A stretch of 64,000 nucleotides of DNA from CAVTTH01 sp963737545 (GCA_963737545.1 CAVTTH010000001.1:186001-250000); one strand, 5' to 3'; positions 1-10,408 are shown, counted from the stretch's first letter. Program-made: numbers and translations. Notes: generated by a model not told the origin, from the sequence alone.

Positions 1-3000
1 CACATCGCCTACAAGCACGCTCATGGGCACCGTGACGTCGCCGCTGGTCGTGCCGTTTGTCACGCCCGAGAGCGTGATAATGATCGTCTGCGCATTCCCA
101 ACTCCAGTGAGATTGACGGTAATTTCCGGTCCGCCCACGGCGAAATTGTTCACGCCACCAACACCACTCGTAACGCTTGCGCTTTGCGCAGCAATCGGGG
201 ACGCGAACGTAACAACCACTTGATAATCATTTGACGCGCCGCCGGCACGACATTCAATCCCGGTAGTGCCAGAGATGGCAAATCGATATCAAAATCACCT
301 GCGCTGCCATGTGTCTTTCGCGAAACAGCATGCAGCGCCGCTATGACGGGCGGCGGCGGGGGGTCTGAAACGCTGACTGACGATTGTGCTGAAAAACCCA
401 AATACGACACGTGAATGTTCGTCGAACCCGGCGAGTTCAGCGTGATCGTTCCCATCGAATCGACGCCGGCAATGGAGGGATCATCTGACGTGTAATTGAT
501 GTTAGCTCCTTCGGGAACGAATAGGCGACTACGGGTAGAATTGTCGTAACCCGCCCAAATTTCTGAAGCAACACTGCTGCCTGTCGTCAGTGTGATCAGA
601 TCAGGAACCAGTTCGATTGCGGTAACCGTGGGGCCAGCTGGGTGAGACACAACAAGCACCGGCGCCCCGGTGACTACGTTTCCATTCACGTCATTGTAGT
701 TCGCGTAAAGGACCACGTCGCCGACGAGCTTATCATCCACAGAAACCGCGACGATATCTGGATCATTGTTGTCCGGAGTAACTGTAACGCCCTCTCGGTT
801 TACACCGCCCGGTCCAAACACCTGAGCATCCCAGTTGGGAGCGCCTGCTGGAGGCTGATTAGGTGGTGGCACGACATGATACTGGAAAGTTGTTGCAGAA
901 GAAGAACGCGCTATCCATTCTGATGTTCTAGATCGAGCGCTACGCGGCAGCCGCTTAGAACGTGGACGGTTTAACGAGCCTTGCCGGTCTCGCCCCCGCT
1001 CCGAGGGAATCAACAGCTGAATTAAGTCTTCTTCGAAAACAACCGCTGGAATGACACTGTCGATTGCTTGTCGTGCTCCCGGTGGGAGTGGTTGCCGATT
1101 AAAGGCAGTGAAGTTTGTGGCCGGTCCATCGAGCAAATCGATTACTGCTGATGCGAGAACGTTGCTCGTTGTATCTGTATTGATCGGATCACCAACACCG
1201 AACCAGAAAGCGGGATCCTTATTTGCATGTGCGATATCCGCGCCAAGAATCGGCGTGTAGCCGGGCGCCACACCGCTGGGCAACGTTCCGGCGAATTGGC
1301 TGGCACGATCGACAATTCCGTCCGATCCGTCTGGCAGAACAATACTCCCAACGCTGTATAGATGCGGAAACGCCGGAAAACAGAGCAGCGCCGCTCTGTA
1401 AATGTTTGGCACGCCAAACACGAACGGTGCAGGCGGAATATTACCACCGTAAATCGTAGTTCCGATCAGATTGAATTTCGCCGCAGGATCGACATACCAG
1501 TGGCATACGTTAATCTCGCGCAGCTGCGCCCCGAATGGGTCAAATTTCTGAGATAAGATTCCCAACTTATTGGGAATAGCGTCGGAAATTACCCGTGCAA
1601 TTGGAGTCGTGAGAAGGCGTGAAAGGTAGTAGCTTGCCGTAGTTCCATTCTGAGGCGAACCGATCGTAATCACGCGACGAAAGCGCCCGCGGTTCGCATT
1701 GTTGACCGATCGGAAAGGCCTGAATGGACTGTTCGGATCGGGCCAGCCCGGATTATCGCTCGTGCACAGCATTCGCGTCAGAACGCCGCCCTGGCTGTGT
1801 CCCACGATGTCATAGCGCGTGAATGCCCATTGTTGTCGCAGCGGCGAATTCTCGCCTTCGATTTTCTCCCGAAGCTGCTGATCCAACAAAGGAGCAAGCC
1901 CTTCGAACTCATCATATCCGTTGTCCATGGTTCCATTTGCAGTGACAACACCGTTTAGTCGCTCGACACCGTATTCGACGGGAACGACGAAGTCTTGCGG
2001 TCGCTTCTCGAGCAGGACACCAAGGAAGTCGTTCGGCATCATCTGCATGTTGTCGAAATACCACGCGTCATTACTTGAGAAAATTCCGTGCACGAGAGCA
2101 ACCGGCGGCTTGCGAATGGCGAACTGCGTTGTCGCAACCGTCGTCCCATCTAGCTGAGCCGTTAGCACGACTGACAGCTGATTGTTTGGCGGATCGATCT
2201 GCACATCTTCCGATTTGATTCCGCTGATGTAAGCAAAGCCGCTCGGATGCGCTGATGAGAGCACGACCGAATTGCAGGAGACAAACTGCGGCGTTCCAGA
2301 TTGTTGAAGAACAAGCAGATAGGCACTCAGATTATTTGCCATCGCTACCGTACCTCCACTCACCACCGTATTAAATGTGAACGTGGTTGCCTGTGTCGGT
2401 GCCGGATTGGGATCGAGTTGGATCAAGAGCGGCGTCACACCATCTGCGACGAGACCGCCCGTCACGGTTGGTTGATTGCGAAGCAGTGCCTCGTTCGCCA
2501 CAAGTCGCAATGGCTCATCGACACCATCGTTGAGATTGACAATTCGGCTCGGAGAAGCGGTCAGCTGGACGGCGTGGATTGCAAGCATGATTGCCGAGCT
2601 GCCCTCAGCCTCGTACAGTTCTGCGCTACTAAGAGCGGCACCGTCAACTCCGCCCGCAACTAGCACCTTGCCGTCGGAGAGCAATGTCGCCGTGTGAATC
2701 CAGCGTGCGGTGTTGAGGCTCCCCGTAGCCGTCCAACTCCCGCTGGCTGGGTCATACAGTTCCGCGCTGCTAATCGCGATGTGATTAGGATATCCGCCCG
2801 CAACCAGCACCAAGCCGTTGGAAAGCAATGTCGCCGTATGATTACCGCGTGCGGAGTTGAGGCTGCCCGTAGCACTCCAGCTCGCGCTAGCCGGGTTGTA
2901 CAGTTCTGCGCTTGTAAGAGCGGCGCCGTTTTCGTTATCATATCCGCCCGTAACGAGCACACTTCCGTCGGGCAGCAACGTCGCCGTATGATTACCGCGT

Positions 3001-3749
3001 GCGGAGTTGAGGCTGCCCGTAGCACTCTAGCTCGCGCTAGCCGGGTCGTACAGTTCCGCGCTGCCGAGCCCGACGTGATTAAGATATCCGCCCGCAACGA
3101 GCACCCTTCCGTCGGGCAGCAACGTCGCCGTATGACTACCGCGTGCGGAGTTGAGGCTGCCCGTAGCAGTCCAGATCCCGCTGCTCGGGTCGTAGAGCTC
3201 CGCACTCGCCAAAGAAAATGCATTGCTATCAAGTCCGCCTGCGACCAGGACCTTTCCATTGGGCAGCAAGCTCGCAGTATGAACATAGCGTGCGATGTTG
3301 AGGCTCCCCGTGGCAGTCCAGATTCCATTCGTCGTGTCGTATACTTCCGCGCTGGCACCGACACCGAAATGATATCCGCCCGCAACAAGCACCTTGCCGT
3401 TGGACAACAATGTCGCCGTGTGACCACCGCCGCGGAAGCTGTTCAGGTTGCCCGTAGCAGTCCAACTCCCGCTCGCGGTGTTGTACAGTTCCGCGCTATT
3501 AAGATCGCCAATGCTGCTATTAGATCCCCCCGCAACCAGTACGTTCCCGTTGGGCAGTAAGCTCGCCGTGTGGCTCGCGCGTCCCATATTGAGACTGCCG
3601 GTATATGTAAACTCGCCATCGCCGGATGACGGCGTCAGCACCGATGCCGTTCCCAGAAGGAACGGAAGCGCGAAGAGGACAGAGAGCTTGCCGCTCGACC
3701 ACGGGAAACCCGCCCGAAGCAACGATGTTTTTTTGAAGAATCGTTTCAT
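1..3749 (-). pseudogene. Kelch-repeat / lipase-fold secreted surface protein, interrupted and running off the left edge
   Basis: Reading leftward from 3749 there is a basic N-terminus and signal/TM segment, then about seven kelch-like units of roughly 50 residues (pattern GSLN.AR..HTATLL..G.VLVAGGY..SAELYD). An alpha/beta-hydrolase region follows with an oxyanion-type segment PVALVHGIFSSND and nucleophile elbow GHSQGG, then a BID2/Ig-like segment. An in-frame TAG at 3027-3029 (TGG in the sister repeat copies) splits it into 240 and ~958 codons. Near 267-279 a one-base loss shifts the frame; the other frame continues with a typical C-terminal segment (SGTTGIECRAGG..., SGVTNGTTSGD) to the window edge. 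It was probably an exported esterase/lipase-like protein displayed on the surface. Role and substrate are inferred, and the gene looks non-functional as written. Confidence 0.7.
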
Positions 3750-3901
3750 AAGCGGCCCGTCGCTGGTGCGTCGATCACATCAGACTCGCCTTCGTTAGTC
3801 CAGAAAAACTCTGACAAAAGTTCACGCCCGCCAACCCGCGAATTACACGCGAAGAAGTAGCAGCGTTATTCTCGCTCCTTGCCAATGATGCCCATGGCGA
3901 T

Positions 3902-4132
3902 ATGATTGACCTTCTGAATGCTGCGATCAAAGATCTGAAACGACTCCCTCTCTCGGAACGCATTCAGCTCGTTGAGGACCTCTGGGACAGCATCGCGGAG
4001 GAGTCGCCAGTAATGGGCCTGAGCCAAGAGCATGTGGCCGAGCTTGATCGGCGTTTGAATGAATTAGAGTTACAGCCCCGATCGGGAACGCCGTGGGAAA
4101 TTGCGCGTGAACGTATTCTGGCCAGCCTGTGA
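3902..4132 (+). CDS. Addiction-module antitoxin-like protein (TIGR02574 type), orphan
   Basis: A 76-residue protein that begins MIDLLNAAIKDLKRLPLSER and contains LVEDLWDSIAEES and a C-terminal ELDRRLNELE..PRSGTPWE. This is the pattern of the small putative addiction-module component family (TIGR02574), whose members usually precede a ParE/RelE-type toxin gene and neutralise its product. Here no toxin ORF follows: the next gene starts beyond 4186 on the other strand and only a short palindromic remnant lies between. It may therefore be a solitary antitoxin left after toxin loss, or may act on a toxin elsewhere. Family call is fairly sure; function is inferred. Confidence 0.7.
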   Translation: MIDLLNAAIKDLKRLPLSERIQLVEDLWDSIAEESPVMGLSQEHVAELDRRLNELELQPRSGTPWEIARERILASL

Positions 4133-4142
4133 GTAGTTGATT

Positions 4143-4182
4143 CGCGCGTCAAAAGACGGCGACGCTCACAGAGCGCCGCTAC
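4143..4182. repeat. Half copy of the GTAGCGGC..CTCTGA repeat family
   Basis: A 40-base stretch ends ACAGAGCGCCGCTACAG. It matches one arm of the longer palindromes at 54791-54865 and 58013-58090. It lies between two convergent genes. Confidence 0.4.
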
Positions 4183-4185
4183 AGT

Positions 4186-5577
4186 TCAATCGGCTGGCTC
4201 GATAATCTCCCGAGAAATTGTCGATGCTGCCGTGTTTGCCGTCGCCGGTCTGTTCTTGATAATCTTGCCATCCTTCATCACAAACGAAACGCGCTCGGTC
4301 GCCGTGATGTCCTTCGTCGGATCTCCGGGCATTGCAACGATGTCCGCCAGCTTTCCCTTCTCCAGCGTGCCCAGCTTTTGCGCAACGCCGAATAGTTCGG
4401 CGTCTACGGATGTGGCCGAGCGCAGCGCGTCGATCGGGGTCATGCCGAAGCTCGTCATGATCGCGAATTCTTTCGCATTCTGTCCGTGCGGATACACCGC
4501 TGCGTCTGTCCCGAACGAAATCTTCACGCCGATCTTCACCGCGTTCCTGAACATCTCCGAGCGCGCCTCGGCCGCTGCGTGTGCCTTCACCTGCACTTCC
4601 GGAGGGTAACTCTTCACCCGCGGCATGATGTATTCTGTCGCCAGCAAAGTTGGCGTGAGGTACGTCCCCTTGCTCTTCATCATGTTGAGCGTGTCCGGTT
4701 TCAAAAAGGAACCGTGTTCAATCGAGTCGACTCCCGCCGTGATCGCTTCACGCGCTGCTTGATCGCCGTGACAATGCACCGCCACTTTCTTGCGTAGCCG
4801 ATGCGTTTCATCTACCAGTGCCGCCATCTCTGCCGGTGTGAACTGCGGAACGTCCACTTCGTCTTTTAACGACAGCACGCCGCCGGAAACCGCGGCCTTT
4901 ATCACATCCGCGCCATTTTTTATTTCGTAACGCACCGCTTTCCGAATCTCATCCGGACCATCGGCAATGCCGTCGGTCCAATCCGGCTCGCGCCCGAACA
5001 ACATGTCGCGAAAGCCGTTGAAGGGATCGAAATGCCCGCCCGTCGCGCCGATACCGTGCGTGGCCACAAGCATGCGCGGGCCGACGACCCATCCCCGATT
5101 GATCGCATTGCGCAGCGACACGTCGGGAAAATCATGCGTGTTGGTAATGCGGCTGCCGAGATCGCGCACCGTCGTAAATCCAGCCTCGACCGTTGCGCGG
5201 GCGAAAGCGAGACATTCATAAGCCATCTCCGAAACATTCAGATCCAGCTCCCTCAGACGCCGCTCATTATAATTTCCCGAGTAATCGAGCGTCAGATGGG
5301 TATGCGCGTCCATGAAACCGGGCGACAAAGTCGCGTCGCCCAAATCGATCACGTGTGCATTGGGTGGGATGGGCAAATTATTGCCCGCGTCTTTGATCAG
5401 GTTCCCTTCGATAATCACGACGCCATCGGTAATGAGCGTTTTCGACTTGCCGTCGAAGAGACGAGCCGCCTTTAGCGCGATGACGCCGCTATCGGCTGCA
5501 ATCGCCGATTTGAATTGGAATCCGAACGCCGTCGTGATCGCGACGGCAAGAAACGAAAGCTTGCGAGCGATGTTCAT
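4186..5577 (-). CDS. Secreted amidohydrolase (imidazolonepropionase / prolidase-like)
   Basis: Starting at ATG 5577 gives 463 residues with a clear signal peptide (MNIARKLSFLAVAITTAFGF...AIA); a longer upstream reading starts inside junk. Family marks are the metal-binding DAHTHL near residue 90, VRDLGS, the lysine region DVIKAAVSGG, metal histidines in VAVHCHGD and IEHGSF, and the aspartate in ISFGTDAAVYPHG, followed by a C-terminal ADIVAMPGDP typical of the amidohydrolase superfamily. It probably hydrolyses a peptide or cyclic amide outside the cytoplasm with one or two metals; the true substrate cannot be read from sequence. Monocistronic, with a REP-like palindrome upstream at 5685-5767. 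Confidence 0.85.
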   Translation of the reverse strand: MNIARKLSFLAVAITTAFGFQFKSAIAADSGVIALKAARLFDGKSKTLITDGVVIIEGNLIKDAGNNLPIPPNAHVIDLGDATLSPGFMDAHTHLTLDYSGNYNERRLRELDLNVSEMAYECLAFARATVEAGFTTVRDLGSRITNTHDFPDVSLRNAINRGWVVGPRMLVATHGIGATGGHFDPFNGFRDMLFGREPDWTDGIADGPDEIRKAVRYEIKNGADVIKAAVSGGVLSLKDEVDVPQFTPAEMAALVDETHRLRKKVAVHCHGDQAAREAITAGVDSIEHGSFLKPDTLNMMKSKGTYLTPTLLATEYIMPRVKSYPPEVQVKAHAAAEARSEMFRNAVKIGVKISFGTDAAVYPHGQNAKEFAIMTSFGMTPIDALRSATSVDAELFGVAQKLGTLEKGKLADIVAMPGDPTKDITATERVSFVMKDGKIIKNRPATANTAASTISREIIEPAD

Positions 5578-5684
5578 GCTTGCCCATATCAGATCGCCAT
5601 CTGATCGGGCAAGGCACAACCTTCGCGAATATCCGTTCAGCCTGACGCCGGGGTGTGGGCCAAGATCACGCAATCCAACCAGCC

Positions 5685-5767
5685 GTCATCCCGAGCGCAG
5701 TCGAGGGATCCCGTTGCGAAGCCTTGAGGGTAGTATCTCGGGGTCCCTCGACTGCGCTCGGGATGAC
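5685..5767. repeat. REP-like palindrome, family 1 (GTCATCCCGAGCG...CGCTCGGGATGAC)
   Basis: Imperfect inverted repeat of 83 bases with arms GTCATCCCGAGCGCAGTCGA and its complement, between the divergent amidohydrolase and DUF885 genes. Eleven copies of this family occur in the window. Confidence 0.85.
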
Positions 5768-5846
5768 CATGCGCGTGAGGCGCTAGTTCTTGGCGCCGGG
5801 GAGCGTCCGCATTGACAAACTGAATCATTTCCGACAAACCGCGTTC

Positions 5847-7534
5847 ATGCGGCAATCAGTCATCCTGGCTTGCGTCTTGATCGTCTGCCCGATTGCTGTC
5901 CGCGCCCAATCGCCGCTGGCGGGTTCTGAAGTCGGATCACTGGAAAAGCTCGCCGATGATTTTTGGACAGTGGCGCGCAAGGTATGCGCCTTTCACGGGT
6001 GACGATGTGAATCGAATCGAGCGACCGGGCGGAATACGCGATTGGTCGCGAGGCGCGATCGACCATCGTCGAAACGATCTCGCGGAGTTCGAAGCGCGGT
6101 GGAAGAAGATTGATCTGACGGCGTGGCCGATTCCAATGCAGGTCGATTACCGGTTGATCGGTTCGGCATTGTCGCGCGTCCGCTGGGAACTCGATATCAA
6201 TCCGCGTTGGAAACGCGATCCCAACTTCTACATCGAGCAGACACTCACGGCTCTGGTCGAGGCCTTGACCGTGCCCGCACCGTACGACGAAGCCCAAAGC
6301 AAAGAAATTCTCACGCGCATTGAAAACGTTCCAGCCATCTTGCAGGAGGGCGAAACGAATCTGGAAAAACCGCCGGCGCCATTTGCCGCGGTCGCGATTC
6401 AAGCGCTCGATGGCATCCGCGAACGTCTGCGCAAAATGGCTGTGTCGCTTCGCCCGGCCACGACTCTCAACGAAAAAGAACTAAACGCCGCGAGCGAGCG
6501 CGCGGCTGACGCGCTCGAACATTTCCGCGCGAAACTGCAGGAACGTTTGCCATCGCTGCCGAAGGAAACTGCTCTGGGCCGTGATGCTTTCGTCTTCTTT
6601 CTGAAAAATGTCGCGCTCTACCCCTACTCGCCCGAGGAACTTCTGGCCATGGGCCGCCAGGAATGGAATCGCGCGGTCGCTTTTGAAGCCTATGAAAAGC
6701 AACGCAACCGGGACGTGCCGCCAGCTGCAAATGGCGAAGGATACCGAGCATTGGATAAAAGACGCCGCGGCGAAGGAACTGCAGGTTCGCGATTTTCTGG
6801 AAAAGCGAGGCATTCTCACCGTGCCCGACTGGGTTCAGCATTACACACTGCGTCCGATGCCGGAATATTTGGCCGCACTGGGCTTCAGCGAAACAGACGA
6901 TTTCACTTCGCCATCGCGTTTGAAAGAGAACTGCATTCGTTACGTCAGCCCGCCTTCACCGAACCTCGGGTATTTCTGGCGCGCGACCGCGATGGATTCG
7001 CGACCGATCTGCGTTCACGAAGGAATTCCCGGGCATTACTTTCAACTCTGCCTCTCGTGGAAACACGAGGACCCGATCCGCCGTCATTACTACGATTCCG
7101 GCGCAAACGAGGGCATCGGTTTTTACGCCGAGGAAATGATGTTGCAGGCCGGTCTCTTCGACGACAGCCCGCACACACGCGAAATCATTTACAACTTCAT
7201 GCGCCTGCGCGCGCTCCGCGTGGAAGTGGACGTGAAGCTCGCGCTCGGCGAATTCACGCTCGAACAAGCGGCAAAATATCTCGAAGAAAAAGTTCCGATG
7301 GACGCCACCACTGCGCGCCAGGAAGCAATCGCATTTTCAACAGCTCCCGGCCAGGGACTGACCTACCAGATCGGCAAACTTCAGATCATGAAATTCCTCG
7401 CCGAAGCACGGATGCAGCAGGGAGAAAAATTCAATCTCCGCGCCTTCCACGATTTCGTTTGGAAGAACGGCAACGTCCCGATCGCGCTGCAGCAGTGGGA
7501 GTATTTCGGGGGAAGCGAATCTAGGCCGAAGTAG
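5847..7534 (+). pseudogene. DUF885 family (M32-like) exported protein, two frameshifts
   Basis: The start at 5847 gives a signal peptide (MRQSVILACVLIVCPIAVRA) and SLEKLADDFWTVARK. An extra base near 5980 moves the reading to frame 1 (YAPFTGDDVNRIE...). A second +1 near 6715-6725 moves it to the frame that carries MAKDTEHWIKDAAAKELQVR, VCVHEGIPGHYFQ-type residues (HEGIPGHYFQ, the family zinc-type motif), ANEGIGFYAEEMM and the C-terminus at 7534. Repaired length is about 560 residues, like the intact paralogue at 18349-20112. Family members are predicted periplasmic metallopeptidase-like proteins. Either decayed or a sequencing artefact; the preserved coding constraint on both sides favours recent damage or error. 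Confidence 0.75.
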
Positions 7535-7545
7535 ATCGCGAACTA

Positions 7546-7971
7546 TCAGTCGACGATCTCGAGGCCCATCTGCCGCGCAGTCCCCGCGATGACGCGGAAC
7601 CCGGCTTCGTCGCTGCGCGAGTTGAGGTCTTTGCCCTTCAACTTCACGATGTCCATCACCTGCTTGCGCGTGACTTTGCCGACCTTTGTCTTGTTCGGCT
7701 CTTTCGAGCCTGCCGCGATGTTGGCCGCTTTCTTCAACAGAATCGCAGCCGGCGGCGTTTTCGTGATGAAGGTAAACGACTTGTCCTTGAAGACGGTGAT
7801 CACCACCGGCAAAATGTCGCCAGCCTGTTTCTGGGTGGCAGCGTTAAATTCTTTGCAGAACGCCATGATGTTGACGCCGCGCGGTCCGAGCGCAGTGCCG
7901 ACCGGCGGCGCCGGATTCGCCTGTCCCGCCGGGATCTGCAATTTGATGTGAGCTACGATTTCTTTTGCCAT
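7546..7971 (-). CDS. rplK: Ribosomal protein uL11
   Basis: The 141-residue product has the standard L11 layout: the N-terminal domain with QIPAGQANPAPPVGTALGPR (the proline-rich flexible region that reacts to stringent and release-factor signals), then KSFTFITKTPPAAILLKKAA, and a C-terminal rRNA-binding domain ending RVIAGTARQMGLEIVD. It binds the GTPase-associated region of 23S rRNA. It follows nusG by about 100 bases containing a REP-like palindrome. Unusually, rplA-rplJ-rplL do not follow: the next gene is a convergent DUF885 gene whose end lies 11 bases away. Confidence 0.97.
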   Translation of the reverse strand: MAKEIVAHIKLQIPAGQANPAPPVGTALGPRGVNIMAFCKEFNAATQKQAGDILPVVITVFKDKSFTFITKTPPAAILLKKAANIAAGSKEPNKTKVGKVTRKQVMDIVKLKGKDLNSRSDEAGFRVIAGTARQMGLEIVD

Positions 7972-7980
7972 AAATTTTTC

Positions 7981-8073
7981 GTCATTCTGAGCGAAGCGGA
8001 GCGGAGTCGAAGAATCCCGTGGCGTTACCGTTCAGCTTGCATTCCGGGATCCCTCGACTTCGCTCGGGATGAC
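7981..8073. repeat. REP-like palindrome, family 1, between nusG and rplK
   Basis: Arms GTCATTCTGAGCGAAGCGGA and CCCTCGACTTCGCTCGGGAT form a long hairpin inside a normally co-transcribed gene pair, so it would be in the mRNA and could affect stability or termination. Confidence 0.85.
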
Positions 8074-8074
8074 T

Positions 8075-8644
8075 TCATCCTCTTTCCACCTGCCAGTACT
8101 CCAACTCCACCGGCGTGGCGCGGCCGAAGATCGTGACGGAGACGCGCAGTTTGCCGCGATCCGGATCGATTTCTTCGACAATGCCGTTCTGGTTTTGAAA
8201 TGGGCCGTCGGCCACCTTGACGGTCTCGCCGACTTCAAAGCTGACTTTCGGTTTTACCTTCTCTTCGCGCTCGCGCATTTGCGCCAGCATGTTGTCCACC
8301 TCGGCTTGGCGCATCGGGATCGGACGATCTTTCGTGCCGGCAAATCCGATTACGCCGGGCGTATCGCGAATAAAATACCAGGTCCGCCCAACGAGTTGAT
8401 TGTTTTCGTCGAGGAGATGCATGTTGACGATCAGGTAACCGGGGAAAAACTTTCGGGTCGTCTCGCTTTTTTTCCCGCGCTTGATTTCGGAGACACGCTC
8501 GGTCGGAACGAGCACTTCGAAAACAACATCGCCCATCTCCTCCGTCTTGATCCGGCGCTCAATGTTTTCGCGCACTTTGTTTTCCTGGCCGGAAAGCACG
8601 TGAACGACAAACCACTGATCCTTTGGTGCGAGAACGTTCGCCAT
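8075..8644 (-). CDS. nusG: Transcription termination/antitermination factor NusG
   Basis: Encodes 189 residues: the NGN domain (QWFVVHVLSGQENKVRENIE, VLVPTERVSEIKRGKK, RKFFPGYLIVNM) and a C-terminal KOW domain (FEVGETVKVADGPFQNQNG). It binds the RNA polymerase clamp and links it to Rho or S10. It sits directly downstream of secE (3-base gap), in the classical tuf-tRNA(Trp)-secE-nusG-rplK order. The last residues overlap the edge of the downstream REP-like palindrome. Confidence 0.97.
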   Translation of the reverse strand: MANVLAPKDQWFVVHVLSGQENKVRENIERRIKTEEMGDVVFEVLVPTERVSEIKRGKKSETTRKFFPGYLIVNMHLLDENNQLVGRTWYFIRDTPGVIGFAGTKDRPIPMRQAEVDNMLAQMREREEKVKPKVSFEVGETVKVADGPFQNQNGIVEEIDPDRGKLRVSVTIFGRATPVELEYWQVERG

Positions 8645-8647
8645 ATA

Positions 8648-8866
8648 TTAGTGCACCCGGGTAAAGAAATGGATGAAGTTGATGAGGATAAAATCAAAGA
8701 GCGCGACGTAACCGCCGAGCAGCAACATGGCGATGATGACGACGAGCGTTGAATCGGTCAGTTCTTTGTAGCGCCGAATTCCCTTCTCTTTCGATTCCCA
8801 GGGCCAGGAACATTTCTGCAGCTCGACCTTCACTTCGGAGAGAAAACTTTTCGTTCGGGAGATCAT
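8648..8866 (-). CDS. secE: Preprotein translocase subunit SecE
   Basis: A short 72-residue protein with an N-terminal amphipathic part (SEVKVELQKCSWPWESKEKG) and one C-terminal transmembrane helix (STLVVIIAMLLLGGYVALFDFILI), the single-helix form of SecE. It clamps SecY in the inner-membrane translocon. Position between tRNA-Trp and nusG supports the assignment. Confidence 0.93.
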   Translation of the reverse strand: MISRTKSFLSEVKVELQKCSWPWESKEKGIRRYKELTDSTLVVIIAMLLLGGYVALFDFILINFIHFFTRVH

Positions 8867-8909
8867 GGAGAAAGGATAAATTCGAAAATCATGTTAGAGC
8901 CTCAAAAAA

Positions 8910-8982
8910 CAGGTCAGGAGGGACTCGAACCCCCAACCGACGGTTTTGGAGACCGCTACTCTACCAATTGAGCTACTGACCT
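8910..8982 (-). tRNA. tRNA-Trp (CCA)
   Basis: On the minus strand the sequence folds as a cloverleaf: acceptor AGGTCAG/CTGACCT, D-arm with AGCTCAATTGGTAGAG, anticodon loop CTCCAAA with anticodon CCA, and T-arm GGGGGTTCGAGTCCCTC. It is 73 nt with no encoded CCA end. It lies between tuf and secE, as in many bacteria. Confidence 0.96.
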
Positions 8983-8992
8983 AATTTCTGTT

Positions 8993-9077
8993 GTCATTCT
9001 GAGCGAAGCGCCGCGCAGCCGAAGAATCCCGCCGCTTTCAGGCTCCAACGGGATGTCTCGGCTTCGCTCGACATGAC
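8993..9077. repeat. REP-like palindrome, family 1, between tuf and tRNA-Trp
   Basis: Arms GTCATTCTGAGCGAAGCG and CGGCTTCGCTCGACATGAC. It sits 3' of tuf and could act as a processing or stability hairpin. Confidence 0.8.
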
Positions 9078-9080
9078 ATC

Positions 9081-10265
9081 TTAGTCCAGAATCTCACTTA
9101 CGCGACCAGCGCCGACGGTTTTTCCGCCTTCACGAATCGCGAAACGAATTGTTTTCTCCATCGCGATCGGCGTCCCGAGCTCGACTTCGACTGAAACGTT
9201 ATCGCCCGGCATGACCATTTCCACACCTTCCGCCAGCTTTACGCTGCCGGTCACGTCGGTCGTGCGGAAATAAAATTGCGGCCGATAATTCGTGAAGAAC
9301 GGCGTGTGGCGGCCGCCTTCCTCCTTACTCAGCACGTAAACTTCCGCTTTGAACTTGCGGTGCGGCGTGATGCTGCCCGGCTTGGCAATCACCTGGCCGC
9401 GCTCGACGTCTTCCTTCTTCACGCCACGCAGCAGGACGCCGACGTTGTCCCCCGCGCGCGCTTCGTCGAGAAGCTTACGGAACATTTCGATATCGGTCGC
9501 CACGGTTTTAGAGGTTGGTCTGATGCCGACGATTTCCACTTCCTCCATTTTCTTGAGGACGCCGCGCTCGACACGCCCGGTCGCAACCGTGCCCCGACCT
9601 TCAATGTTGAAGACGTCTTCTACCGGCATGAGGAATGGCTGATCGATCGGACGATCCGGCACTGGAATGTAATCATCCACCGCCGCGACGAGCGCGAGAA
9701 TTTGCGCCTGTGCATCGGCATCGCCTTCCAGCGCCTTGAGCGCGCTCCCCTTAACGATTGGAATCTTGTCGCCCGGATACTCATATTGCGTAAGCAGATC
9801 GCGCACTTCCATCTCGACGAGGTCGAGCAGTTCTGGATCATCGACCATGTCGACTTTGTTCAGAAAAACAACGATCGCCGGGACGCCGACCTGGCGCGCC
9901 AGCAGGATGTGCTCACGCGTCTGCGGCATCGGGCCATCAGCAGCCGAGACAACGAGAATCGCGCCGTCCATTTGCGCCGCCCCCGTGATCATGTTCTTGA
10001 CGTAATCGGCGTGGCCGGGGCAATCGACGTGCGCATAGTGGCGCTTGTCGCTCTGATATTCCACGTGCGCGGTGTTGATCGTGATGCCGCGCTCTTTCTC
10101 TTCCGGCGCATTGTCGATCGAATCGTAGGCGCGTATTTCCGCCATTCCTTTTTTCGCGAGCACAGTCGTGATTGCTGCGGTGAGGGTGGTTTTGCCATGG
10201 TCCACGTGACCAATCGTACCGACATTGATATGCGGTTTGTCGCGTTTGAATGCTTCCTTAGCCAT
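9081..10265 (-). CDS. tuf: Elongation factor Tu
   Basis: A 394-residue EF-Tu with intact G motifs: GHVDHGKT (P-loop, about residue 19), DCPGHADYVKN (G3) and NKVDMVD (G4), then the effector/switch region ERGITINTAHVEY and domains II and III ending GRVSEILD. It delivers aminoacyl-tRNA to the ribosome. It is preceded by tRNA-Thr, the common thrT-tuf arrangement. Only one tuf copy lies in this window. Confidence 0.98.
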   Translation of the reverse strand: MAKEAFKRDKPHINVGTIGHVDHGKTTLTAAITTVLAKKGMAEIRAYDSIDNAPEEKERGITINTAHVEYQSDKRHYAHVDCPGHADYVKNMITGAAQMDGAILVVSAADGPMPQTREHILLARQVGVPAIVVFLNKVDMVDDPELLDLVEMEVRDLLTQYEYPGDKIPIVKGSALKALEGDADAQAQILALVAAVDDYIPVPDRPIDQPFLMPVEDVFNIEGRGTVATGRVERGVLKKMEEVEIVGIRPTSKTVATDIEMFRKLLDEARAGDNVGVLLRGVKKEDVERGQVIAKPGSITPHRKFKAEVYVLSKEEGGRHTPFFTNYRPQFYFRTTDVTGSVKLAEGVEMVMPGDNVSVEVELGTPIAMEKTIRFAIREGGKTVGAGRVSEILD

Positions 10266-10335
10266 TTCGATTCTCCTGGTTTAGATACTGCGTCTTTCTA
10301 GTTACGTTTTACTGCCGGTCCTAAGCTCACTCTGG

Positions 10336-10408
<73 letters not shown>

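Noticed and set aside
2694..3560. A + strand ORF of 288 residues across the kelch repeats
   Set aside because: It is the reverse reading of the repeats, with a repeat period but no family pattern.
2690..3700. CRISPR or other DNA tandem array
   Set aside because: The ~150-base period encodes kelch-like protein repeats.
5860..7524. A separate 543-residue gene inside the DUF885 region
   Set aside because: Its end is out-of-frame sequence; the conserved pieces belong to one gene with two indels.
9276..10301. A long + strand ORF opposite tuf
   Set aside because: It is the antisense shadow of a highly conserved gene with no recognisable domain; GC-rich codon bias makes such ORFs.
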